A stretch of DNA of 64,000 nt from Bacteroidales bacterium (GCA_017428725.1 JAFRQH010000009.1:1-64000); one strand, 5' to 3'; positions 8,242 to 17,014 are shown, counted from the first letter of the stretch. Numbers and translations: made by a program. The notes: generated by a model from the sequence alone, not told the origin.

Positions 8242-8270
8242 TATGACGAAACACCCTGCCGGATGTTACA
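8242..8270 (-). promoter_or_regulatory. ECF-type promoter of the sigma operon
   Basis: Read on the minus strand: TGTAAC (8270-8265), 16 bases, CGTCATA (8248-8242). Box sequences and spacing are identical to those at 3970-3998. The start codon at 8234 is 10 bases past CGTC. This arrangement suggests that the sigma factor transcribes its own operon. Confidence 0.7.
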
Positions 8271-8301
8271 GGTGTCCGAAGCGGAATTCCCGAAAAAGGT
8301 A

Positions 8302-9339
8302 TCAGACCAGATTGATTCCGGCTTCGCGGCAGCGGCGGACCATCTCGTCCGGCCAGATGCTGCTCTGGATCTCGCCGATGTGGGCCTTGCGCAGCAGGAA
8401 CATACAGAGGCGGGACTGTCCGATGCCGCCGCCGATGGTGCAGGGCAGCTCGCCCGCGAGCAGGCTCTTGTGGAAGGGCAGTTCCTCCTTCCAGGTCTCG
8501 CCCTTGATCGCGAGCTGGCGGCGCAGCGCCGCCTCGTCCACGCGGATGCCCATGCTCGAGAGCTCGAAGGGGCGCTGCAGGACGTGATTCCACACGAGGA
8601 TGTCCCCGTTGAGCCCCTTGAAACCCTCCTCGTTGGGAGAACTCCAGTCGTCGTAGTCGGCGGCGCGGCCGTCGTGCGGCATGCCGTCGGACAGGACGCC
8701 GCCGATGCCGATGATGAACACGGCGCCCCAGCGGCGGACCACTTCGTGCTCACGCTCCTTGGGCGTGAGGCCCGGATAGAGCTGGACCAGTTCCTCGGCG
8801 TGGATGAAGTGGATCTCCTCCGGGAGCTCGGGCTCGATCCGGGGGAACTCCACGAAGAGCTTGTTCTCCGTGACCTTGATGGCTTCGTAGATGCGGCGGA
8901 CGGTCTGTTTGAGGAAACCCAGGTGGCGGTCCTCCGGACGGATGACCTTCTCCCAGTCCCACTGGTCGACGTAGATGGAGTGGAGGTTGTCCAGCTCCTC
9001 GTCAGGACGTAGGGCGTTCATGTCGGTGTAGATCCCCCGACCGGGACGGATGCCCAACTGCGCGAGCTTGACGCGCTTCCACTTGGCGAGCGAATGGACC
9101 ACTTCCGCCTGGCGTTCGCCCATGTCGCGGATCGGGAAGCGCACGGGGCGCTCCACGCCGTTGAGCTCGTCGTTGAGGCCGGTCCCGGAGAGCACGACCA
9201 TCGGGGCCGTCACCCGCAGGAGGGCCAGCTGGGCGGAGAGATTGTTCTGGAACATGTCCTTGACGGCCTTGATGGCCTTCTCCGTATGCTCGGCATCACC
9301 GAGCAGATCCACGTACTTGTCGGGGAGAATCAGTTGCAT
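8302..9339 (-). CDS. asnA: Aspartate-ammonia ligase (asparagine synthetase A)
   Basis: A 345-residue protein of the expected length for AsnA, which makes asparagine from aspartate, ammonia and ATP in the cytoplasm. It is related to the catalytic core of class II aminoacyl-tRNA synthetases. Recognisable stretches include the N-terminal LSAQLALLRVTAPM, the substrate region SGTGLNDELNGVERPV, SLAKWKRVKL, the DQWDWEKVI segment and the C-terminal GGGIGQSRLCMFLL, a class II motif-3-like helix. Single gene with its own promoter box at 9368-9375. Confidence 0.95.
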   Translation of the reverse strand: MQLILPDKYVDLLGDAEHTEKAIKAVKDMFQNNLSAQLALLRVTAPMVVLSGTGLNDELNGVERPVRFPIRDMGERQAEVVHSLAKWKRVKLAQLGIRPGRGIYTDMNALRPDEELDNLHSIYVDQWDWEKVIRPEDRHLGFLKQTVRRIYEAIKVTENKLFVEFPRIEPELPEEIHFIHAEELVQLYPGLTPKEREHEVVRRWGAVFIIGIGGVLSDGMPHDGRAADYDDWSSPNEEGFKGLNGDILVWNHVLQRPFELSSMGIRVDEAALRRQLAIKGETWKEELPFHKSLLAGELPCTIGGGIGQSRLCMFLLRKAHIGEIQSSIWPDEMVRRCREAGINLV

Positions 9340-9367
9340 AAAGCAAAAAGTAATACACTAACTCTCG

Positions 9368-9375
9368 CAAATATA
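9368..9375 (-). promoter_or_regulatory. -7 box TATATTTG for asnA
   Basis: Matches the Bacteroidota TAnnTTTG box on the minus strand, 28 bases before the asnA start codon. No clear -33 TTTG was found. Confidence 0.5.
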
Positions 9376-9379
9376 GCGA

Positions 9380-10360
9380 TTATTTCTTCTTTCGCAAAGA
9401 CAGGTGGAAATACGAGATGACGCCCACGACGATGATCAGGATGGCGTGGGCCTCGTGGCCGAGGGTGGCGAGCAGGATGCCGGTGTCCCAGGGAGCGCCA
9501 TAGAGGCTCTGGACCGACAGGGCCACAAGGTAGTGGTAGGCGCCGATCCCGCCGGGCACCGGAATCACGGAGGCGATGTTGCCCACGGCGGACAGGAAGA
9601 GGGCGTCCACCATCCCCAGCGAATCCAGCTGCGGCAGGGCGCGGATGGTGCACCACAGCATCATCACGTACATCGCCCAGATGCCCACGGTGGACAGCAC
9701 GAAGGCCCATTTGTTCTCCAGGTGCGCCACGCTGGCGAAGCCCGTCCCAAGCCCCTTGAGGGTGTCGGCGATCCGGCGGAAGAACCGCACGCGGTTGCGG
9801 AAATGGAACACGGCCCAGACGAACGCCGCGACCAGCAGCAGGACGCCGGCCACGATCCAGGTCATCGAGCCGCCCAGGCTCTCCGAGGCCGGGGCCCAGA
9901 CGTTCTCGAAGAAGAAGGGGCCGAAACTGCTCCACTTGAGGGCCAGCGCCCCCACGAGCAGCAGGAGCACGGCGACCACGTCGCACACCCGCTCGCACGC
10001 GATGGTGCCCAGGGCCTTGTCATAGCCCATCCGTTTCGAACTGACATAGCCGCAGCGGGCGAATTCGCCCGCGCCGGGCAGCACGATGTTGATCACGTTG
10101 CCCACGTTGAGGGCATCCCAGACATGCAGGCGGCGGACTTCCGGATCCAGCGGACGGATCAAGGCGTACCAGCGCTCCTCGCGGAAGACAAGCGCCAGCA
10201 GGGCTGCAACGAAATACAGCACCACGTAGCCCCAGCGCGTCTGCTGCAGGCCCTCCCAAAACGCCTTCCAGTCCACTCCCCGGAAGGCAAACCAGACGAG
10301 AACACCTGCCAGGATGAACGACAGGGAATATTTGATGATATTTGCGGCTTTCTTGGACAT
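9380..10360 (-). CDS. Flippase-like integral membrane protein (lysylphosphatidylglycerol synthase TM family)
   Basis: A 326-residue polytopic membrane protein with about eight hydrophobic segments. The pattern (FAFRGVDWKAFWEGL at the start, INIVLPGAGEFARCGYVSSKRMGYDKALGTIACERVCDV in the middle, PVPGGIGAYHYL near the end) is typical of the LPG_synthase_TM / UPF0104 group, which includes the flippase part of MprF and many hopanoid or glycolipid-linked proteins. No aminoacyl-transferase domain is attached, so lysinylation is not implied. The ATG at 10360 is preferred over a TTG at 10369, which lies within the promoter box. Divergent from the PfkB kinase gene. Confidence 0.8.
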   Translation of the reverse strand: MSKKAANIIKYSLSFILAGVLVWFAFRGVDWKAFWEGLQQTRWGYVVLYFVAALLALVFREERWYALIRPLDPEVRRLHVWDALNVGNVINIVLPGAGEFARCGYVSSKRMGYDKALGTIACERVCDVVAVLLLLVGALALKWSSFGPFFFENVWAPASESLGGSMTWIVAGVLLLVAAFVWAVFHFRNRVRFFRRIADTLKGLGTGFASVAHLENKWAFVLSTVGIWAMYVMMLWCTIRALPQLDSLGMVDALFLSAVGNIASVIPVPGGIGAYHYLVALSVQSLYGAPWDTGILLATLGHEAHAILIIVVGVISYFHLSLRKKK

Positions 10361-10366
10361 AGGCCG

Positions 10367-10374
10367 CAAATTTA
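10367..10374 (-). promoter_or_regulatory. -7 box TAAATTTG for the flippase-like gene
   Basis: TAnnTTTG match on the minus strand, only 6 bases before ATG 10360. It covers the alternative TTG start. The transcript would be leaderless or nearly so. Confidence 0.5.
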
Positions 10375-10388
10375 CGATTAATTTATGT

Positions 10389-10396
10389 TATTTTTG
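10389..10396 (+). promoter_or_regulatory. -7 box TATTTTTG for the PfkB kinase gene
   Basis: TAnnTTTG match 6 bases before ATG 10403. Together with 10367-10374 it packs two divergent promoters into a 42-base gap. Confidence 0.5.
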
Positions 10397-10402
10397 TAAG
10401 AT

Positions 10403-11401
10403 ATGAAATCAATTCTCGGAATAGGCAATGCGCTGACGGACATCCTGGCCGTCCTGCCGGACGATTCGCTCCTCAGCACCTACCACCTTCCCAAGGGCAG
10501 CATGCAGCACGTCGACATGGAGACGGGCGACCAGATCTGGGCGGCGCTCAAGCCGCTCGGCGTCAAGTACGTTGCCGGCGGTTCCGCCGCCAACACCATC
10601 TCCTGCACCGCCATCCTGGGGATGCATTCGGGCTTCATCGGCAAGGTGGGCGACGACGAGCTCGGGCACCTCTTCAAGAGCGACCAGGAGCAGTACGGGA
10701 TCCGTTCGCGCCTGCTCAAGAGCGAGCACTCCAGCGGCCGCTCGATGGTCTTCGTCAGCGGCGGCAACGCCGAGCGCACCTTCGCCGTGTACCTCGGCGC
10801 GGCGCTCGACCTGGTACCGGAGGACCTGCAGCCGGAGTGGTTCGCAGGCTACGACTATTTCCACATCGAGGGCTACCTCGTCCAGAACCAGGACCTGGTG
10901 CGCCGTGCGGTCGAGTACGCCCGCGCGGCCGGGTGCACAATCTCGTTGGACCTGGCCTCCTACAACGTCGTGGAGTCCAACCTGGCCTTCCTGCACGACA
11001 TCGTGGAGAAGTACGTCGACATCGTGTTCGCCAACGAGAACGAATCCCGGGCTTTCACGGGCTTGCGGGACCCCGAAGCCGCGCTCGCCGAGCTCGCGAA
11101 GCTCTGCCGGGTCGCCGTCGTCAAGGTGGGCAAGGACGGCAGCTGGGTGCGCAGCGGGGACGAAATCCACTTCATCCACCCCTGGCCGGCGGATCCCGTC
11201 GACGCCACGGGCGCCGGAGACACCTACGCCGCCGGATTCCTCTACGCCGATGCGCTGGGGCTGCCACTCAAGGCCTGCGGCGAGATCGGCTCCGTCATCG
11301 CCGCCAAGGTGGTGGAGATGATCGGCACCAAGATCGACATCCCGCGCTGGCGGGACGCCAAGCAGCAGATGCGTGAACTGATCGCTTCGTATACCCGATG
11401 A
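10403..11401 (+). CDS. PfkB family carbohydrate/nucleoside kinase
   Basis: A 332-residue cytoplasmic sugar or nucleoside kinase with the ribokinase fold. The substrate-side GGSAANT motif is near residues 58-64. The ATP-side signature DATGAGDTYAAGF begins at residue 267, with the catalytic base Asp273. The overall pattern (N-terminal GIGNALTDILA, GKVGDDELG) resembles the adenosine-kinase-like PfkB proteins common in Bacteroidota; the substrate cannot be fixed from sequence alone. The stop overlaps the next gene's start by ATGA, so it heads a three-gene operon with 11398 and 11874. Confidence 0.88.
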   Translation: MKSILGIGNALTDILAVLPDDSLLSTYHLPKGSMQHVDMETGDQIWAALKPLGVKYVAGGSAANTISCTAILGMHSGFIGKVGDDELGHLFKSDQEQYGIRSRLLKSEHSSGRSMVFVSGGNAERTFAVYLGAALDLVPEDLQPEWFAGYDYFHIEGYLVQNQDLVRRAVEYARAAGCTISLDLASYNVVESNLAFLHDIVEKYVDIVFANENESRAFTGLRDPEAALAELAKLCRVAVVKVGKDGSWVRSGDEIHFIHPWPADPVDATGAGDTYAAGFLYADALGLPLKACGEIGSVIAAKVVEMIGTKIDIPRWRDAKQQMRELIASYTR

Positions 11402-11877
11402 TACACCCCCTCAGAGACTTCCTGCGCCGGCGTGCGCTGCGCCGCGGCCGCAGCACCGCCCCCACTTCCCTGCTGCCGATGAGCGCGGTGCGTAGCGCCG
11501 TGGTGTTCGTCGACGGGACGGCCGGAGGCGAGGATCCCGCCGTCGCCGCCCGGCTGGCGCAGCGTCTGCTCGCCGACCGCGGCATCGACGTGCAGGTCCT
11601 CTGCCCCACCAAGCGCGAACTTGACTGGCTCGGGCGCCTCAAGCCCGCCCAGGACAGCCCCGCCGGCGTGGATCTTTTCCTTTCGCTGGCCGCTTCGCCG
11701 GACTGCTTCGCCGCCGCCTACGCCGCTGCCTGCAGCACGGCCCGCTTCAAGGCCGGGCGCTGCGCCCTGCCCGGCGGGATCTACGACCTCGTCGTGGCCT
11801 CGCCCCGGCAGGAGGGCCCCGACAGCCAGGCGGAGGCTTTCACCGCCATCCTCGAATACCTCGACAAGATCCAATGA
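11398..11877 (+). CDS. Conserved hypothetical protein (DUF6913-like)
   Basis: A 159-residue soluble protein with a very basic N-terminus (MIHPLRDFLRRRALRRGR) followed by an alpha/beta-like region. It resembles the small Bacteroidota DUF6913 proteins, judged by the CPTKRELDWLGRLK stretch and the conserved position of PDLFLSLA-like hydrophobic strands; this match is from memory and only moderate. It overlaps both neighbours by ATGA (11398-11401 and 11874-11877), so the three genes are translationally coupled. No function is known. Confidence 0.55.
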   Translation: MIHPLRDFLRRRALRRGRSTAPTSLLPMSAVRSAVVFVDGTAGGEDPAVAARLAQRLLADRGIDVQVLCPTKRELDWLGRLKPAQDSPAGVDLFLSLAASPDCFAAAYAAACSTARFKAGRCALPGGIYDLVVASPRQEGPDSQAEAFTAILEYLDKIQ

Positions 11878-12347
11878 AGAAATACCTGATCGTCTTCCTG
11901 ATTTCGATGGTCCCGCTGATCGAGCTCCGCGGCGCCATCCCCTATGCCGTGGGCTTCGGCCTGCCCATCGTCCCGTCCATCCTCGTGGCTATGGTGGGCA
12001 ACATGCTGCCCGTCCCCTTCATCTTCCTGTTCGCCCGCAAGGTGCTCGAGTGGGGCAAGGACAAGAAGGTGATCGGCAAGTTCTTCACCTGGTGCCTGGA
12101 GAAGGGCGAGAAGGGCGGCCGCAAGCTGGAAGCCAAGGCCGGGCGCGGGCTGTACATAGCCCTGTTGCTGTTCGTGGGCATCCCGCTGCCGGGCACGGGC
12201 GCCTGGACAGGCACCCTCGCCGCGAGTATCCTCGACATGGATTTCAAGAAGAGCGTGATCTACATCCTGCTCGGCCTGCTGCTGGCCGCCGCCATCATGC
12301 TGGCCGTCAGCCTGGGCGTCTTCGGCGCCATCTCCCTGGTGAAATAA
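11874..12347 (+). CDS. Small multidrug export protein family (COG2426) membrane protein
   Basis: A 157-residue membrane protein. The opening SMVPLIELRGAIPYAVGFGLP and the later LLFVGIPLPGTGAWTGTLAAS are the two paired re-entrant-like motifs typical of the COG2426 / Sm_multidrug_ex family, distantly related to DedA-like proteins. About four hydrophobic segments are visible, with a charged cytoplasmic loop around residues 55-95. The export role of the family is poorly proven. Last gene of the operon, followed directly by a strong hairpin. Confidence 0.8.
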   Translation: MKKYLIVFLISMVPLIELRGAIPYAVGFGLPIVPSILVAMVGNMLPVPFIFLFARKVLEWGKDKKVIGKFFTWCLEKGEKGGRKLEAKAGRGLYIALLLFVGIPLPGTGAWTGTLAASILDMDFKKSVIYILLGLLLAAAIMLAVSLGVFGAISLVK

Positions 12348-12374
12348 ATCCTTCCCTGCTTTGCAGACGCTCAG

Positions 12375-12402
12375 ACGCTCTGACGCGGAGGCGTCAGAGC
12401 GT
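12375..12402. terminator. Bidirectional hairpin between convergent genes
   Basis: Perfect 12-base stem: ACGCTCTGACGC (12375-12386), loop GGAG, GCGTCAGAGCGT (12391-12402). It includes the stop codon of the minus-strand nucleoside kinase gene. There is no long T tract on either side, so termination is inferred from the stem and from the convergent setting. Confidence 0.6.
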
Positions 12403-13386
12403 TTGACCTCCTATGAATTCCCGCATGATGGATGTGGGCGGGATGGCTGCGATCTCGGCGGGACGCAGGGCGCGGATGTGCGCGAGGAACTGCAGCAGGC
12501 TCTGTGCCTTATCATAAGCCGGGGAGGACTCGCTGATCCCGCACAGCAGCGGCTCGGCGAAGTACTTCAGCAGCGGGATGTCGTAGAGGGTGGAGGAGTT
12601 GAAGATGATGTTGGCGTTCTCCTCGAAGGGGAAGATGTTGCGGATTTCGCCGCGGCGCACGGACGGCCAGCGGAGGATGTTGTCCTCCGGGGAGGTGCCG
12701 CGGACGCGGTTGTCCCGGACGATGCGCCGCAGCAGGCGCTTGTCCGTGGTGGAGCCGTGGTCCTTCTCGCCGCCCGGCAGGGCCGAGAGGGCGGAGATGT
12801 AGATCCCGAAGATACGCTCGCGCGGGATGTGGGGCGTGAGGGCGGGGTTGAGGGCGTGGATGCCCTCCATGAAGAGGATGTCGCCCTCCTCGAGCCGCAT
12901 GACGTTGCCGTCGAAGACGCGGTGCCCGGCCTTGAAGTCGAAGCGCGGGATCTCCACCTCCTTGCCGGCCAGCAGGTCGAGGAGCTGGTCGTTGAGCAGG
13001 GCCACGTCCATCGCTTCGAGGGCCTCGTAGTCGCGCTCACCCTTCTCGTCGATCGGCGTCTCGTCCCGGGCCACGAAATAGTTGTCGAGCTCGATCACCT
13101 TGGGCTTGAGGCCCAGGACGCGGGCCTGCTGGGCGATGCGCAGCGAGGAGCTGGTCTTGCCGCTGGAGGAGGGGCCGGACATCATCACGATGCGGCAGTG
13201 CCGGCGCTTCCAGAAGATCTGGTCGGCGGCCTGGGCGTACTGGCGCTCCTGGCGGGCCTCGCAGAGGTTGATCAGTTCGATGGCTCCGCCGGATTCGAGG
13301 ATCTCGTTGACCTTGTCCAGGGAGTCGATGCCGATGGCCTGGCACCATTCTTTGTACTCTGCGCGTGCAGCTTCAATCTTGGTCAT
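12394..13386 (-). CDS. Nucleoside (uridine-type) kinase, PRK/UdK family, short form
   Basis: A 330-residue P-loop kinase. Walker A is GPSSSGKTSSS around residues 70-80, followed by the VIELDNYF and DFKAGHR substrate segments and the MEGIHALNP motif of the phosphoribulokinase/uridine kinase group. The related Bacteroidota proteins usually run to about 550 residues with an N-terminal TGS / threonyl-tRNA-synthetase-like region; that region is absent here, and the ATG overlaps the uvrA stop (ATGA), so the short form looks genuine. It probably phosphorylates uridine or another nucleoside. Confidence 0.8.
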   Translation of the reverse strand: MTKIEAARAEYKEWCQAIGIDSLDKVNEILESGGAIELINLCEARQERQYAQAADQIFWKRRHCRIVMMSGPSSSGKTSSSLRIAQQARVLGLKPKVIELDNYFVARDETPIDEKGERDYEALEAMDVALLNDQLLDLLAGKEVEIPRFDFKAGHRVFDGNVMRLEEGDILFMEGIHALNPALTPHIPRERIFGIYISALSALPGGEKDHGSTTDKRLLRRIVRDNRVRGTSPEDNILRWPSVRRGEIRNIFPFEENANIIFNSSTLYDIPLLKYFAEPLLCGISESSPAYDKAQSLLQFLAHIRALRPAEIAAIPPTSIMREFIGGQTL

Positions 13387-16094
13387 AACAGTTCTTTTAA
13401 GAAAGGTCCGGTGACCGACGCCGGGTTGGCGGCGATCTGTTCCGGGGTACCCGTTGCAATAATCCTGCCGCCCGCGGCACCACCCTCGGGACCCATGTCG
13501 ATCAGGTAGTCCACGGACTTGAGCACGTCTAGGTTGTGCTCGATGATGATGACGGTGTTGCCCTGGTCCACCAGGCGCTGGAGCACGGACAGCAGGACCT
13601 TGATGTCCTCGAAGTGCAGGCCCGTGGTGGGTTCGTCAAGCATATAGAGCGTGTTGCCCGTGGCCTTGCGGGAGAGTTCGGCGGCGAGTTTCATCCGCTG
13701 GCTCTCGCCGCCGGACAGGGTCACGGCGGACTGCCCGAGGTGCACGTACCCCAGGCCCACGTCCACGAGCGCCTTGAGCTTGGGGGCGATCTTGGGGTGG
13801 GACTTGAAGAACTCGTAGGCCTCGCAGATGGGCATCTCCAGCACGTCGTTGATGTTCTTGCCCTTGTAGCGCACGGCCAGGGTGTCCTCCTTGTAGCGCT
13901 TGCCGCCGCAGGCGTCGCAGCACACGGCCACCGACGGGAGGAAGTTCATCTCGATGACCTTGATGCCGGCGCCCTTGCACTCTTCGCAGCGTCCGCCCGG
14001 GACGTTGAAGGAGAAGCGCCCGGCCTTGAAGCCGCGGACCTTGGCGTCGGGCGTGTCCTCGAAGAGGGTGCGGATGTCATTGAATACGCCGGTGAAGGTG
14101 GCGGGATTGGAGCGCGGCGTGCGCCCGATCGGACTCTGGTCGATCTCGATGACTTTGTCTATGTTGTCCATCCCCTCGACGGAGCCGTAGGGGAGCGGCT
14201 TCTCCTTGAAATGATAGAACTTGCCCTTGAGGATGGGCATCAGGGTCTCGTTGATGAGCGAGGACTTGCCGGAGCCGCTCACGCCGCTGATGCCGATGAG
14301 CATGCCCAGCGGGAAGTCCACGTTGACCTCCTTGAGGTTGTTGCCGCGGGCGCCGCGCAGCGTCAGGTACAGGCCGTTGCCGCGGCGGCGCGCCGGCGGC
14401 AGGCCGATGGGATTGTGGACGGCGCGGGCGGGGCCGCTGTAGCAGATGTGTCCGCCCTGCTCGCCGGCGCCGGGCCCCACGTCCACGATCCAGTCGGCGG
14501 CGCGCATCGTCTCCTCGTCGTGCTCCACGACGATCACGGTGTTGCCCTCGTCGCGCAGTTTCTTGAGCGAGCCGAGCAGCTTGCGGTTGTCCCGCTGGTG
14601 CAGGCCGATGCTGGGTTCGTCCAGGATGTAGATGACGTTGACCAGCTTGGAGCCGATCTGGGTGGCGAGGCGGATGCGCTGGCCTTCTCCGCCGGAGAGC
14701 GAGGCCGTCGGGCGGTCCAGGCTGAGGTACTCCAGGCCGACGTCCAACAGGAAGCGGACGCGGTCGGAGAGCTCCTTGAGGATGTCGCGGGCGATGGTGC
14801 CGGCGCGCTTGTCCAGCTTGGCGGGCAGAGACTCCAGCCAGTTGGATAACTCGCTGATTTCAAGTGCGCTGACCTCGGCGATGTCCCGGCCGTCGATGCG
14901 GAAGCAGTGGATGTGCTGCCCCAGGCGCGTGCCGTGGCAGACCGGGCAGACCACCTTGTCCTCGACGTCGCCCGTGACGCCCTCCCAGCCGACCATCTCG
15001 CTGTTTGCCCCGTCGCCGATGCGGTAGAACTCGTCGGAGCCGTAGACCAGCAGGGTCACGGCCTCGTCGGGCAGGGCGCCGATGGGCTCGTAGAGCGAGA
15101 AATTGTGCTTGCGCGCCATCGCGCGGATGATCTCGAACTTGCGCCCGTCGCGCAGCCGCCCCAGCGGGGCGATGCCCCCGTCGGCGATGGATTTGCCGGG
15201 GTCGGGGATGATGGTGTCCAGGCTGATGTCCGGCACCGTGCCGAGCCCCTTGCAGTGGGGACAGCAGCCTTCGGGTGAGTTGAAGGAGAAGGTATGCGGG
15301 GCAGGCTCCTGCAGGGAGATGCCGTTCTCCGGGTCCACCAGGTGCTTGGAATAATGGTGCAGCTCTCCCGTCTCCATATCCAGCACGGCCAGGGAGCCCT
15401 TGCCGAGCCCGAGCGCCGAGCCGACGGAGCTGCGCACGCGCGCCTCGTCGCCCTCGGCGGGCTTGAGCTTGTCCACGACGAGCTCGATGAAGTGCCCCTT
15501 GTAGCGGTCCACGGCCTCGACTTCGGCCAGGTCGCGGATCTCCCCGTCGATGCGCACCTGCAGGAAACCCTTCTTGCGGAGCTGCTCGAACAGCTCGCGG
15601 TAGTGGCCCTTGCGGCCGCGCACGAGCGGGGCGAGCAGCAGGCATTTGCGGCCCTGGAACTCACGCAGGATCAGGTCCACGATCTGGGCGTCGGTGTAGC
15701 GGACCATCTCCTTGCCGGTCACGGGGGAATAGGCCGTGGAGGCGCGGGCGTAGAGCAGGCGCAGGAAGTCGGAGATCTCGGTGATGGTGCCGACGGTCGA
15801 ACGGGGGTTGCTGCCCGTGGTCTTCTGCTCGATGGCGATGATCGGACTCAGCCCGGAGATGCTCTCCACGGCGGGCTTTTCGAGGATCCCCATGAAATGC
15901 TTGGCATAGGGGGAGAGCGTGTTCATATAGCGCCGCTGGCCCTCCGCATAGAGGGTATCGAAGGCCAGGGAGGACTTGCCGCTGCCGCTGATGCCCGTGA
16001 TAACCACGAACTTGCGGCGCGGGATGTCCACGTCCACGTTCTGCAGGTTATGCGCCCGGGCGCCCCGTATCTCGATCTTGCCGTCTTTGTCCAT
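13383..16094 (-). CDS. uvrA: Excinuclease ABC subunit A
   Basis: A 903-residue protein, close to usual UvrA length, which finds bulky DNA damage and loads UvrB in nucleotide excision repair. Two ABC ATPase modules are visible: Walker A GISGSGKSSLAFD near the N-terminus and GVSGSGKSSLINE in the second half, each with a Q-loop and ABC signature (LSGGEGQRIRLA and LSGGESQRMKLA). Zinc-finger cysteines occur as CPHCKGLG, CPVCHGTR, CEECKGAG and CDACGGKR. ATG 16094 is chosen; the TTG at 16106 falls in the promoter box. Coupled to the downstream nucleoside kinase by ATGA. Confidence 0.97.
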   Translation of the reverse strand: MDKDGKIEIRGARAHNLQNVDVDIPRRKFVVITGISGSGKSSLAFDTLYAEGQRRYMNTLSPYAKHFMGILEKPAVESISGLSPIIAIEQKTTGSNPRSTVGTITEISDFLRLLYARASTAYSPVTGKEMVRYTDAQIVDLILREFQGRKCLLLAPLVRGRKGHYRELFEQLRKKGFLQVRIDGEIRDLAEVEAVDRYKGHFIELVVDKLKPAEGDEARVRSSVGSALGLGKGSLAVLDMETGELHHYSKHLVDPENGISLQEPAPHTFSFNSPEGCCPHCKGLGTVPDISLDTIIPDPGKSIADGGIAPLGRLRDGRKFEIIRAMARKHNFSLYEPIGALPDEAVTLLVYGSDEFYRIGDGANSEMVGWEGVTGDVEDKVVCPVCHGTRLGQHIHCFRIDGRDIAEVSALEISELSNWLESLPAKLDKRAGTIARDILKELSDRVRFLLDVGLEYLSLDRPTASLSGGEGQRIRLATQIGSKLVNVIYILDEPSIGLHQRDNRKLLGSLKKLRDEGNTVIVVEHDEETMRAADWIVDVGPGAGEQGGHICYSGPARAVHNPIGLPPARRRGNGLYLTLRGARGNNLKEVNVDFPLGMLIGISGVSGSGKSSLINETLMPILKGKFYHFKEKPLPYGSVEGMDNIDKVIEIDQSPIGRTPRSNPATFTGVFNDIRTLFEDTPDAKVRGFKAGRFSFNVPGGRCEECKGAGIKVIEMNFLPSVAVCCDACGGKRYKEDTLAVRYKGKNINDVLEMPICEAYEFFKSHPKIAPKLKALVDVGLGYVHLGQSAVTLSGGESQRMKLAAELSRKATGNTLYMLDEPTTGLHFEDIKVLLSVLQRLVDQGNTVIIIEHNLDVLKSVDYLIDMGPEGGAAGGRIIATGTPEQIAANPASVTGPFLKELL

Positions 16095-16103
16095 AAGGAA
16101 AGA

Positions 16104-16111
16104 CAAAAATA
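16104..16111 (-). promoter_or_regulatory. -7 box TATTTTTG for uvrA
   Basis: TAnnTTTG match on the minus strand, 9 bases before ATG 16094. Confidence 0.5.
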
Positions 16112-16124
16112 CGAATTTTATGGT

Positions 16125-16132
16125 TAACTTTG
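16125..16132 (+). promoter_or_regulatory. -7 box TAACTTTG for the DMT transporter gene
   Basis: TAnnTTTG match 16 bases before ATG 16149, back to back with the uvrA promoter. Confidence 0.5.
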
Positions 16133-16148
16133 TCCAAATCTTCTGATT

Positions 16149-16997
16149 ATGTGGCTTTGGATGTCCGTCTGTTCGGCCCTGCTGCTCGGGATTTATGATG
16201 TAGCGAAAAAGCAGGCCCTCAAGCGCAACGGGGTCTATTGGATCCTGCTCAGCGCCACCGCCCTCACGGCGGTGTTCCTGTCACCGTGCCTGTCGGCCGG
16301 TTCGTTGCAGGACCACCTGAGCCTGGTGCTCAAGGCCGTGCTCGTGTCCACCTCCTGGGTGTCGGGCTTGTATGCCTTGAAGCACCTGCCGCTGACTACG
16401 GTGAGCACCATCAAGGCCTCCCGGCCGATGTTCGTGGTCATCTTCTCCATCTTGCTCTTCGGCGAGCGTCTCAACCTGTTGCAGTGGCTGGGCGTGGCCG
16501 TGGTGATGACGGCCCTGTTCCTCAGCTCCCGCTCCAAGCGCCACGACACCGACAAGGAGACCTCCGCCAAGGGGATGACCTGCATGATCATCTCCGTGCT
16601 GTCCGGTTCGGCCAGCGCCCTCTATGACAAGTTCATCCTCCAGCACCTCGAGCCGCTGTTCGTGCAGAGCTGGACCAACATTTACATCACCGTGCTGCTT
16701 GCCGCCGTGATGCTGGTACAATATTTGGCAGACAGACAGAAGTTCGAGCCCTTCCATTGGGATTGGCGGATCCCCCTGATCGCGGTGCTGATCACGGCGT
16801 CCGACATGCTGTATTTCTTCGCGGTCAAGGACCCGGACGCACTGCTCTCCGTGATCTCGCTGATCCGGCGCAGTTCCGTCCTGATCACGTTCCTGTTCGG
16901 CGCCCTGATGTTCAAGGAGGGACACATCAAGGACAAGGCGGTGGATATGGCCCTGATGATGGCCGGCCTCGCCCTCCTGCTGTCCGGCTCGGCATAA
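16149..16997 (+). CDS. EamA/DMT family transporter
   Basis: A 282-residue membrane protein with about ten transmembrane segments in two repeats of five, the drug/metabolite transporter layout. The first half includes ALKHLPLTTVSTIKASRPMFVVIFSILLFGERL, the typical end of an EamA repeat, and the second half repeats it as VISLIRRSSVLITFLFGALMFKEG. A polar linker (SKRHDTDKETSAKG) separates the halves. Substrate unknown. A 17-base gap separates it from the protease gene, so the two could be co-transcribed. Confidence 0.85.
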   Translation: MWLWMSVCSALLLGIYDVAKKQALKRNGVYWILLSATALTAVFLSPCLSAGSLQDHLSLVLKAVLVSTSWVSGLYALKHLPLTTVSTIKASRPMFVVIFSILLFGERLNLLQWLGVAVVMTALFLSSRSKRHDTDKETSAKGMTCMIISVLSGSASALYDKFILQHLEPLFVQSWTNIYITVLLAAVMLVQYLADRQKFEPFHWDWRIPLIAVLITASDMLYFFAVKDPDALLSVISLIRRSSVLITFLFGALMFKEGHIKDKAVDMALMMAGLALLLSGSA

Positions 16998-17014
16998 AAC
17001 ATTGATTTTGAAGT

